DNA of 10,176 nucleotides from RGIG5579 sp045590715. Lineage in GTDB: Bacteria > Bacillota > Clostridia > Oscillospirales > SIG627. The stretch covers positions 1 through 10,176 of the forward strand of contig JAZNRO010000038.1 of NCBI GenBank assembly GCA_045590715.1, read 5' to 3'. The notes beneath the pieces are model-generated. The model was given only the letters and a program-made list of their open reading frames with translations. It did not search any database and was not told the origin of the DNA. A program made the translations under genes and the position numbers. Positions 1-5,562 of the stretch are shown piece by piece (positions within the stretch are counted from its first letter, which is position 1; every line of letters starts with the position of its first letter).

Positions 1-685
1 CTGTCAGATAAGGAAGAGCAGAGGTAAAGCTGGTTTCTTCCAGTTCCTTCTTACCGCCGGTTACCACTTCCAGAGGCTGAGAGCCAAAACCTACCATATA
101 TCCGTCACCTACGAATTCCAGGTACAGATCCTTATCGGCAGGCTTTTCGCCGAATTCACCGTTGAAAGCAAAGGTAAGAATGTTGTTATAGTTGTTACGG
201 CTGGTACCGGGTTCGGTATCCTTTACGAATTTGAAATTATGTTCGCCGGCAGGAATACCCCGGGCAACGATCTGCTTCTTATTACCGTTACCGGTAGAAA
301 CGCGTTCGCCCCATTCTTTGCCGTCTACGTATACTTTCCAGCGTGCAGCGTAGTTATTACGGAAACCGATACGGATATCAGTACCTTCCTCGCCCACGAT
401 CAGATTTGCTTCAAAACCGGATCCGCTCCATTCCACGGCCAATTCACCGGATTTGTTATAGCCGGTTCTTTCGCCGATCAATTGAATGGAATCTGCGATT
501 TTAGAAATGTTATGTTCAGTCAGCGGCATTGCGCTCTGCTCTACACCGGGATTTTCCTGTTCCACGGTTTCGGTTTCTTCCTGGGTCACAGTCTGAGTCT
601 CTAAAGGCTCGGTCTGGCAGGAAGCCAAGGGCAGTACCATTGCCAAAAGAAGCAATGCTGCGACGATAATTCTAAAAGATTTCAT
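1..685 (-). CDS. Lipoprotein with CE2-like N-terminal domain and GDSL-like domain start (partial, C-terminus off left edge)
   Basis: The gene starts at ATG 685 on the minus strand, seven bases after a GGAG ribosome binding site (693-696), and 228 codons are visible. Residues 1-22 form a lipoprotein signal peptide: Lys2 and Arg5, a hydrophobic core, then the lipobox LASC with Cys23 as the lipidation site. Residues 24-50 are a Thr/Glu/Gln-rich tether. Residues about 68-178 resemble the jelly-roll N-terminal domain of carbohydrate esterase family 2, with the pattern WSGSGFEANLIVG, RWKVYVDGK and IPAGEHNFKFVKDTE. Residues 187-201 align with the block I strand of SGNH/GDSL esterases, but the usual G-D-S reads Gly193-Asp194-Gly195, so the nucleophilic Ser is absent. 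Family knowledge suggests a surface-anchored protein that acts on or binds polysaccharide. The missing Ser suggests a binding protein or a diverged enzyme; this is inference. The Asp/His catalytic residues would lie outside the window. Confidence 0.8.
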   Translation of the reverse strand, partial: MKSFRIIVAALLLLAMVLPLASCQTEPLETQTVTQEETETVEQENPGVEQSAMPLTEHNISKIADSIQLIGERTGYNKSGELAVEWSGSGFEANLIVGEEGTDIRIGFRNNYAARWKVYVDGKEWGERVSTGNGNKKQIVARGIPAGEHNFKFVKDTEPGTSRNNYNNILTFAFNGEFGEKPADKDLYLEFVGDGYMVGFGSQPLEVVTGGKKELEETSFTSALPYLT

Positions 686-726
686 TGATTGTCTCCTTTC
701 AAAAAAACAAATCAAAGTTTTGAGAA

Positions 727-750
727 ATAAGAGTACCTAATACTCCTTAT
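727..750 (-). other. Imperfect inverted repeat in the lipoprotein leader
   Basis: Arms 728-735 and 741-749 pair over eight base pairs with one bulged base around a five-base spacer, and an A-T pair at 727/750 can extend this. It lies in the transcribed leader between the promoter and the ribosome binding site. It could be a leader hairpin that affects mRNA stability or an operator for a dimeric regulator. There is no U-run after it, so it is not a terminator. It could also be chance in AT-rich DNA. Confidence 0.3.
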
Positions 751-764
751 GATATGTATAATTC

Positions 765-794
765 ATTCTACCACATAAAGTCCATAAATGTAAA
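765..794 (-). promoter_or_regulatory. Sigma-A type promoter for the lipoprotein gene
   Basis: Read on the minus strand, TTTACA (789-794) is followed after 18 bp by TAGAAT (765-770). TGG directly before the -10 box gives an extended -10 element. Transcription would start near 758 and leave a leader of about 73 nt before the ATG at 685. Confidence 0.6.
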
Positions 795-881
795 GAGAAA
801 ATTTCTCCATTTTTTCATTTCTTTTTTTAGCATTTTTCCCTAAAGAAAGCCCTACGCCGTTTCCTTTCCCCGCCCAAAGCA

Positions 882-887
882 TAAAAT
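882..887 (+). promoter_or_regulatory. Possible -10 box for the DUF3343/aminotransferase unit
   Basis: TAAAAT lies 34 bases upstream of the ATG at 921 and is the best -10 candidate on this strand. The hexamer 17 bp upstream (GTTTCC) is a poor -35 match, so the promoter is weak, activated, or located elsewhere. Confidence 0.25.
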
Positions 888-920
888 GATAGGGAGAGGG
901 AGTCAAAAAGAGAGGAAAAA

Positions 921-1118
921 ATGGAACAAATCATCATCAGATTCCCATCTGTCACCTACGCTCAGAAAGGGCAAAAAGTTTTGGAAAACGCGGGCATCCT
1001 CTCACGGCTTACCCGCGCCCATTCCAAAGGTTGCTCCTTCGGGCTTGAAATCAGAACCGACTCTCCCGACCGGGTTCGACGCCTTTTAGCCGAAAGCGGC
1101 GTACTCTTTCTTGATTAA
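921..1118 (+). CDS. DUF3343 family protein (putative Se/S carrier-like)
   Basis: A 65-residue protein with an AGAGG ribosome binding site at 911-915. It opens with a beta strand (residues 3-8) and FPS, then a helix with Ala14, Lys19 and Val20-Leu21, and Ala24-Gly25-Ile26. This is the usual start of DUF3343 (PF11823), where a Phe-Pro/Ser strand is followed by a helix ending in aGi. The conserved Cys of the family is most likely Cys38, in KGCSFGLEI, the only Cys in the protein. DUF3343 proteins are small, ferredoxin-like in predicted fold, and described as putative selenium or sulfur carriers. They often sit next to a class V aminotransferase, as here: the stop TAA is followed directly by the next ATG, which suggests translational coupling. 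A single Cys could accept a persulfide from the neighbour; this is inference. Confidence 0.75.
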   Translation: MEQIIIRFPSVTYAQKGQKVLENAGILSRLTRAHSKGCSFGLEIRTDSPDRVRRLLAESGVLFLD

Positions 1119-2267
1119 ATGCAAACGCCCATCATCTATCTTGACAATGCGGCCACCAGCTTTCCAAAACCGAAATGCGTGTTGGAAAAAACCTGCCACG
1201 CCCTTTTTTCTCCCTTGGGAAATCCGGGCCGAAGCGGCCATGAGCCGGGAAGAAAAAGCGCCGAGGAGGTCTTTCGGGCAAGGGAAAGCATTGCCCGGCT
1301 TTTAGGCCTTCCCGCCAGTGAACGGGTAGTGTTTACCGGTGGCGCCACCACCTCATTAAACCTTGCCATTCTGGGGGCGGTGGAAAGCATCCAAAAACAA
1401 AAAAGGACGCCTTTTGTTGTAACCAGCGTATTTGAACACAATTCCGTACTCCGCCCCCTCTTTCTCCTGGAAAGAAAAGGGCAGATCCGCCTTCGCATCG
1501 TTTCCCCCTTGGAAAACGGCTTTTTCTCGGAAAACGATCTTTTCTACCCGGTGCCGGATATCCTTGTTTTAACCTTAAAAAGCAACGTCACCGGCAGAAC
1601 TTTTCCCATAAAAGCCATTTCTCGAGCCCTTGCCCCCTACGGCACGCTGATCATCGGGGACGGTGCCCAGGCAGTGGGCGGCGCCGGTGCTACCTTTGAC
1701 GAAAGCGGCGTTCATATTCTCTGCGCCCCCGGTCACAAAGGCCTTTTCGGTATCATGGGTGCAGGCTTTATGGCATTTTCCGAAAACTGCCCCCTTCTCC
1801 CCGCTCCCATGATTACGGGCGGAAGCGGAACGGACAGCTTCAACCGGGAAATGCCGGAAAACCTCCCCGAACGGCTGGAGGCCGGCACCCTGCCCGTCCC
1901 CGCCATTATCTCCATGGGCAGCGGCGCAGAGTATCTGAATGCAGTGGGCGTGGAAAACGTTACCCGCAGAGAAAAAGAGGTAAAACGCTACCTTGTAAAA
2001 GGAATCCGGCGCCTTTCCAAATTCACCCTCTACGAGCCTTATTTTGAAACCGGCCCCATTCTCATCAATTATAAGGGCAAACATTCGGAAGAAACTGCCT
2101 CCGCCCTTGCGGAAAAAGGGATTTGCGTCCGGGGCGGTTTCCACTGCGCACCCCTGGCCCACCGATTTCTCGGCACGGAAGAAACGGGCGGCGTCCGTCT
2201 CTCCCCCGGCCCCTTTACCACCAAAGAGGAACTGGACCGGACGCTGGAAGTTCTGGAGAGTATTTGA
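1119..2267 (+). CDS. Cysteine desulfurase family PLP enzyme (class V aminotransferase, TIGR01977-like)
   Basis: This 382-residue fold-type I PLP enzyme has the landmarks of the NifS/SufS group: YLDNAATS at 7-14, the phosphate-binding GGATTSLN at 74-81, His107 (HNS) expected to stack on PLP, Asp181 in GDGAQAVG, and the Schiff-base Lys207 in APGHKGLFG. Cys343 in GGFHCAPLAH sits where the persulfide-forming Cys of cysteine desulfurases lies. The ITGGSGTDS stretch (232-240) and ERLEAGTLPVPAI (251-263) match the TIGR01977 subfamily rather than IscS or SufS. Expected activity is release of sulfur (or selenium) from cysteine (or selenocysteine) to an acceptor, with the upstream DUF3343 protein the obvious candidate. 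No separate ribosome binding site is seen, since the ATG abuts the previous stop codon. The true substrate is unproven for this subfamily. Confidence 0.88.
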   Translation: MQTPIIYLDNAATSFPKPKCVLEKTCHALFSPLGNPGRSGHEPGRKSAEEVFRARESIARLLGLPASERVVFTGGATTSLNLAILGAVESIQKQKRTPFVVTSVFEHNSVLRPLFLLERKGQIRLRIVSPLENGFFSENDLFYPVPDILVLTLKSNVTGRTFPIKAISRALAPYGTLIIGDGAQAVGGAGATFDESGVHILCAPGHKGLFGIMGAGFMAFSENCPLLPAPMITGGSGTDSFNREMPENLPERLEAGTLPVPAIISMGSGAEYLNAVGVENVTRREKEVKRYLVKGIRRLSKFTLYEPYFETGPILINYKGKHSEETASALAEKGICVRGGFHCAPLAHRFLGTEETGGVRLSPGPFTTKEELDRTLEVLESI

Positions 2268-2274
2268 AGAAAAT

Positions 2275-2311
2275 AAAAAAACCGATGAAAATTCATCGGT
2301 TTTTTCTTTTT
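2275..2311. terminator. Bidirectional intrinsic terminator
   Basis: A hairpin with stem CCGATGA (2282-2288) and TCATCGG (2293-2299) is flanked by seven A's on the left and six T's on the right. It therefore ends in a U-run on both strands and serves the convergent genes ending at 2267 and 2310. The A and T runs can extend the stem. Confidence 0.9.
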
Positions 2312-3200
2312 AAGGATAGATGACTTTCAGCCGGTCGGTAATGTTTCTCACCACCGCTTTTTCATAACGGCCGGCGTATTCACCGTCCAGACACCAGGGA
2401 ATCTCTTCATCACATTCAAAGGTGATCTTCTTTCCCCGGAACAAAAGCACTTCTTTGTTTTCAAAATTCCGGCTTAAAAGCTCTCTGGAAAGCTGGGCCA
2501 GTTCCACCGCGTTTTTAGGGTTGCGAATGAGCAGAACCTCGTGGAAGCCGTCTGCCATATCCACCTGGTCCTTCTTCAGCTTCATCACACCGCCCAGGGA
2601 CAGCGCGTTGGCCGCGGCACCGAAGAGAAAGTCGTCCTCGTAAACCTTGTCATCGCAGGTGACCCGCATATGGTAACTGCGCAGTTCCTGCAAGTGAGAA
2701 ATGGCCTCGGAAACGTAGGCCACGTGACCGAATACGTTCTTCAGTTTCTGATCCGTGGTATAAGCCACGTCAGTAAAAGCGCCGAAGGCCGCAACGTAGG
2801 TAAAATAGCGGGTACGGTTAAAAGAACCGAAATCCAGCGGTTTTCCCTGGGTTTCAGCGATCAGCTGAGCTCCCTTTAAGAGATTTTTGGGAAGCTTTAA
2901 GGAAGCGGCAAGGTCGTTGGTCGTACCGCAGGGCAAAAAGCCGATGGCACCTTCAAAATGGGCCCGCAAAGCACCGGTCACCACTTCGTTTAAAGTACCG
3001 TCCCCACCGCAAGCAACGATCACGTCAAACCCCTCTGATCTCTCCTGCACCTGTCGGGCAGCGTCACCGGAAGACCTGGTCACGTAGGTTTCTACCTGAA
3101 AATCCGCATCAGAAAGCACTTTGGTAATACCCCAAAGTTCCGTTTTCATCTTATTCTTCCCGGATACGGGATTAACAAGCAGAAGAAGTTTTTTTGCCAT
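2310..3200 (-). CDS. Diacylglycerol kinase-family lipid kinase (YegS/BmrU type)
   Basis: A 296-residue protein of normal length for the YegS/Rv2252/BmrU family, which phosphorylates lipid alcohols such as diacylglycerol with ATP on the inner face of the membrane. Visible motifs are NPVSGK at 10-15, the nucleotide-binding GGDGTLNEV at 65-73, GTTND at 92-96, and DGE at 272-274 (the family's late acidic motif with a catalytic/metal role). The C-terminal half forms the expected beta-sandwich region (about 120-290). There is no signal peptide or membrane segment. The gene begins four bases after the HPr-like stop codon and has no clear Shine-Dalgarno sequence, so it is probably translated by coupling. 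The lipid substrate cannot be read from the sequence; DgkB-like recycling of diacylglycerol is one option. Confidence 0.88.
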   Translation of the reverse strand: MAKKLLLLVNPVSGKNKMKTELWGITKVLSDADFQVETYVTRSSGDAARQVQERSEGFDVIVACGGDGTLNEVVTGALRAHFEGAIGFLPCGTTNDLAASLKLPKNLLKGAQLIAETQGKPLDFGSFNRTRYFTYVAAFGAFTDVAYTTDQKLKNVFGHVAYVSEAISHLQELRSYHMRVTCDDKVYEDDFLFGAAANALSLGGVMKLKKDQVDMADGFHEVLLIRNPKNAVELAQLSRELLSRNFENKEVLLFRGKKITFECDEEIPWCLDGEYAGRYEKAVVRNITDRLKVIYP

Positions 3201-3204
3201 TTTC

Positions 3205-3435
3205 TTATTTTACAAGAAAGGAATCTACTTTTGCAAGAAAAGCGTCAGCACTGTCTGCATGAATGGTCATACGGATAGGCTGGAGCAGATCCAGAGAAAA
3301 GATACCCATAATAGACTTGGCATCTACGATATATCTGCCGCTGGCAAGGTCCACGTCGTATTCACAAGCGGTTACGGCATTAACAAAATTACGAACGTCT
3401 TCAATGGTAGAAAGACGGATATCACAAACGATCAT
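3205..3435 (-). CDS. HPr-like protein lacking the phosphorylatable His
   Basis: This 76-residue protein is slightly shorter than HPr (about 85-88). KSIMGIFSL at 40-48 matches the Ser46 region of PTS HPr, so Ser41 is the expected HPr kinase site. Aligning from there, residue 10, where HPr has His15, is Thr, and residue 12, where HPr has Arg17, is Glu. The GLHARPA motif is absent, so it should not carry phosphate in the PTS. Bacillus Crh is a precedent for an HPr paralogue that lost His15, kept Ser46 and acts with CcpA, although this protein diverges more. A regulatory role is inferred. It has a GGAGGA ribosome binding site (3445-3450) and a consensus promoter, and it shares a transcript with the lipid kinase downstream. 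The start is fixed by that site; no upstream start in frame is better placed. Confidence 0.8.
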   Translation of the reverse strand: MIVCDIRLSTIEDVRNFVNAVTACEYDVDLASGRYIVDAKSIMGIFSLDLLQPIRMTIHADSADAFLAKVDSFLVK

Positions 3436-3483
3436 TTTTTCTTATCCTCCAAATGTTTTTTTACAGGTTTTCCCTGCACCATT

Positions 3484-3512
3484 ATTATAGTCAGCGAAAA
3501 ATCAGATGTCAA
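3484..3512 (-). promoter_or_regulatory. Perfect-consensus sigma-A promoter for the HPr-like/lipid kinase unit
   Basis: On the minus strand TTGACA (3507-3512) is followed after exactly 17 bp by TATAAT (3484-3489). Transcription would begin near 3477, giving a leader of about 42 nt with a GGAGGA ribosome binding site. An A/T-rich tract lies directly upstream and could act as an UP element. Strong constitutive expression is expected. Confidence 0.88.
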
Positions 3513-3520
3513 GAATTCTC

Positions 3521-3560
3521 TTTTTCTTTTATTATAATTTATATAAAATTTTAATATACT
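3521..3560. promoter_or_regulatory. A/T tract between divergent promoters (possible UP elements)
   Basis: All but two of these 40 bases are A or T. The tract lies between the -35 boxes of the two divergent promoters, where the alpha subunit of RNA polymerase can contact A/T-rich DNA, and could boost both. It could instead be ordinary AT-rich intergenic DNA. Confidence 0.35.
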
Positions 3561-3562
3561 TC

Positions 3563-3591
3563 TTGCAATAGCAAAAGTTTTGGGGTAAAAT
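3563..3591 (+). promoter_or_regulatory. Promoter for the flavoprotein-to-nadC gene string
   Basis: TTGCAA (3563-3568), a 17 bp spacer, and TAAAAT (3586-3591) match the sigma-A consensus at 4/6 and 5/6 positions. It is 32 bases upstream of the TTG start at 3624. No other promoter of similar quality appears in the short gaps down to nadC, so it may drive all six genes. Confidence 0.6.
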
Positions 3592-3608
3592 AAAGTGATA
3601 TTCTATAC

Positions 3609-3613
3609 AAGGA
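3609..3613 (+). promoter_or_regulatory. Ribosome binding site that supports a TTG start
   Basis: AAGGA lies ten bases before TTG 3624. The ATG at 3613 overlaps this site and is out of frame, meeting TGA after four codons. The TTG is thus the best start, and translation from it gives the family's N-terminal beta strand and GGGAAG motif at the expected place. Confidence 0.6.
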
Positions 3614-3623
3614 TGGAAAAATT

Positions 3624-4862
3624 TTGACAAAAATCGCGATCATCGGCGGCGGCGCTGCCGGTTTGATGGCCGCCTGCACCGTTTCAACGTCTCCGGAATG
3701 CTCGGTGGTTTTATATGAAAAAAATTCCTTCCCCGGCAAAAAGATCTGTATTACGGGAAAAGGCAGATGCAACGTTACCTGCAGTGCCGACGTTCGGGAA
3801 ATGGAAGATATGATCTTAAGAGGCGCAAAATTTTTGCGCACCGCCCTCTACGCCTTCCCGCCGGAGGCTACCTGCCGCTTTTTTGAAGAAGCGGGCGTAC
3901 CTCTCAAAGAAGAGCGGGGCAGCCGGATCTTTCCCGTGTCCGACAGAGCCCGGGACATTGCAGATACCTTAACCCGGAAAGCAAAAGAAAACGGATGCAA
4001 AATTCAAAAAGAAAAAGTTCTTTCCGTCACGAAAGCAGATGATCTCTTTCTTGTAAAGGGAGAAAAGGGCGAAGCGCTTTTTGATAAGGTTCTCATCGCC
4101 ACCGGCGGAAACACCTATCCCCTCACCGGCTCCGACGGTGACGGCTACCGCTTCGCAAAGGAATTTTCCCATTCCATCCTGCCCATCCGTCCGGCCCTTG
4201 TTCCGCTCACCGTAAAGGAACTTCCCTTGTGCAAAGAACTGATGGGCCTTTCCTTAAAGAACTGCTCTCTTACCGTAAAAACCGTGAGCGGAAAGACCAT
4301 CTACGAAGATTTCGGCGAAATGCTCTTTTGTCATTTCGGCATCTCCGGACCGATGATCCTGTCCGCCTCTTCTTACCTTGATTTTGACAAAGAAAAAACC
4401 TACCGTCTGTTTCTGGATCTAAAGCCTGCCCTGACGCTGGATATACTGGATAAGCGCATCCTTTCCGATTTTGAGGAAAATCGCAACCGGGACGTGGTAA
4501 ACAGCCTAAACAGACTCCTTCCCCAAAAGCTCATTTCCCCCGTTTTGTCCCTATGCGGCATCTCGGAGCGGAAAAAGGTACATCTTGTAACAAGGGAAGA
4601 GCGAAAAAAACTTTGTGAAATTTTAAAAAGTTTCCCCCTTACCGCCACCGGCACCCGTCCCCTGGCGGAAGGGATCATTACCCGCGGTGGCGTAGATCTG
4701 AAAGAGATCGACCCCAGAACCATGGAGTCCCGCCTGGTCCCCGGCCTATTTTTTGCCGGAGAAGTGCTGGATGCGGACGCCCTCACCGGCGGTTTTAATC
4801 TGCAAATCGCTTTTTCCACCGGCTACCTTGCGGGAAAAAGCATCTCTCGGGAGGAATTATGA
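3624..4862 (+). CDS. HI0933/BaiN-like FAD-dependent flavoprotein
   Basis: A 412-residue flavoprotein of full family length. KIAIIGGGAAGLMAA (residues 3-17) is the Rossmann FAD-binding motif, GKK-ICITGKGRCNVT (38-52) is the signature of the HI0933 family (PF03486), LIATGG sits near residue 160, and GGFNLQIAFSTGYLAG (389-404) is the second FAD-contacting block. The family is widespread and mostly uncharacterised. One member, BaiN of Clostridium scindens, is reported to act in bile acid 7-dehydroxylation, but most genomes with a homologue do not carry that pathway and nothing else here points to bile acids. The start codon is TTG. The stop codon overlaps the next start (ATGA), so the two are coupled. 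The reaction is not predictable beyond FAD-dependent redox chemistry. Confidence 0.85.
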   Translation: MTKIAIIGGGAAGLMAACTVSTSPECSVVLYEKNSFPGKKICITGKGRCNVTCSADVREMEDMILRGAKFLRTALYAFPPEATCRFFEEAGVPLKEERGSRIFPVSDRARDIADTLTRKAKENGCKIQKEKVLSVTKADDLFLVKGEKGEALFDKVLIATGGNTYPLTGSDGDGYRFAKEFSHSILPIRPALVPLTVKELPLCKELMGLSLKNCSLTVKTVSGKTIYEDFGEMLFCHFGISGPMILSASSYLDFDKEKTYRLFLDLKPALTLDILDKRILSDFEENRNRDVVNSLNRLLPQKLISPVLSLCGISERKKVHLVTREERKKLCEILKSFPLTATGTRPLAEGIITRGGVDLKEIDPRTMESRLVPGLFFAGEVLDADALTGGFNLQIAFSTGYLAGKSISREEL

Positions 4863-5536
4863 TACCAGAACAAACTGCCCCGGCATTTCGCGTTCGTTTT
4901 GAAAAGACCGGTCCCATCCGCTTTATTTCCCATCTGGATCTGACCCGCGCCTTTCACCGCGCCTTTGCCAGAGCCCAGATCCCATTAAAATTCAGCGAGG
5001 GCTTCTCCCCACACCCAAAATTTTCCTTTGCTCTCCCCCTTTCCGTAGGAACCGAGAGCCTGACGGAATTTGCCGACTTTACCTTAAAATCCGGCTGTGA
5101 CCTTACCCCGGAGGAGTTAAAAGAAAAACTCCAGGCCCAGATGCCTGCCGGCATCAAGATCCTGGAAGTAGGAGAACAAAAAGAAAAGTTTTCTCTCATC
5201 GCCTTTGCCCGGTACCGCGTTTTTCTGCCAAAAGCAAAAAAGGAAAGTATTCCATCCTATGAAAGCGCTCTGAAAGGCCCCCTTGTCATTCAGAAAAAGA
5301 ATAAAAAAGGCAAATGGGTAGAAAAGGATATCTCCGGCGGTATCCACTTAGTTGAATGGAAAGAAAAAGACGGCGGTGTGGAAATGATCGGCGTTTTATC
5401 CGCCGCCGGCGAAAATTACTTGAAACCGGAACTGATTCTCAGTGTACTTGCGGAAAAGTGCCCATCCTTTAACGCAGAAGAAAAAGAGATCCTGCGAACC
5501 CAGGTTTTAAAAGAAGACCTGACCCTATTTTCATAA
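4859..5536 (+). CDS. TIGR03936/DUF2344 family protein (radical SAM-associated)
   Basis: This 225-residue protein opens with RVRFEKTG and RFISHLDLTRAFHRAF (residues 11-36), then IPLKFSEGF-SPHPKFSFALPLSVG (41-64), the highly conserved N-terminal block of TIGR03936 (DUF2344, PF10105). The C-terminal half is Lys-rich and less conserved. In many Firmicutes this gene follows, or is fused to, a B12-binding radical SAM protein (TIGR03960), often near ribonuclease E/G and the L21/L27 ribosomal genes. Here the preceding gene is a flavoprotein and the next is proS, and no radical SAM CX3CX2C protein is in the window. Its biochemical role is not established; a link to RNA or ribosome modification is a guess from that usual context. 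The start overlaps the upstream stop by four bases. Confidence 0.83.
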   Translation: MIPEQTAPAFRVRFEKTGPIRFISHLDLTRAFHRAFARAQIPLKFSEGFSPHPKFSFALPLSVGTESLTEFADFTLKSGCDLTPEELKEKLQAQMPAGIKILEVGEQKEKFSLIAFARYRVFLPKAKKESIPSYESALKGPLVIQKKNKKGKWVEKDISGGIHLVEWKEKDGGVEMIGVLSAAGENYLKPELILSVLAEKCPSFNAEEKEILRTQVLKEDLTLFS

Positions 5537-5562
5537 AACTTAAATTTTGAAAGGAAATCAAA

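Larger units (their letters stand above)
686..920. other. Divergent intergenic region
   Basis: This 235-base gap separates the minus-strand lipoprotein from the plus-strand DUF3343 gene. It holds the lipoprotein promoter and leader, then an A/T-rich stretch (about 781-845) and a short GC-richer stretch before the DUF3343 start. I see no convincing small ORF or RNA gene in it. Confidence 0.6.

Noticed and set aside
239..604. A 121-codon open frame on the plus strand within the lipoprotein region
   Set aside because: The minus-strand frame has a signal peptide, lipobox, ribosome binding site and promoter, so the plus-strand frame is a shadow.
793..835. Short inverted repeat GAGA/TCTC followed by T-rich DNA, resembling a plus-strand terminator
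   Set aside because: The stem is only about four weak pairs, the T-run is interrupted, and no plus-strand gene ends upstream of it.
1575..2162. A 195-codon open frame on the minus strand inside the aminotransferase gene
   Set aside because: It is antisense to an intact PLP enzyme, with low-complexity composition and no ribosome binding site or family resemblance.
3624..4862. Reading the flavoprotein as a bile-acid enzyme (baiN)
   Set aside because: The similarity is to the broad HI0933 family and no other bai gene is nearby, so the specific function is not supported.
5537..5562. Possible T-box or attenuator before the prolyl-tRNA synthetase gene
   Set aside because: The gap is only 26 bases and holds just a ribosome binding site, far too short for a T-box.
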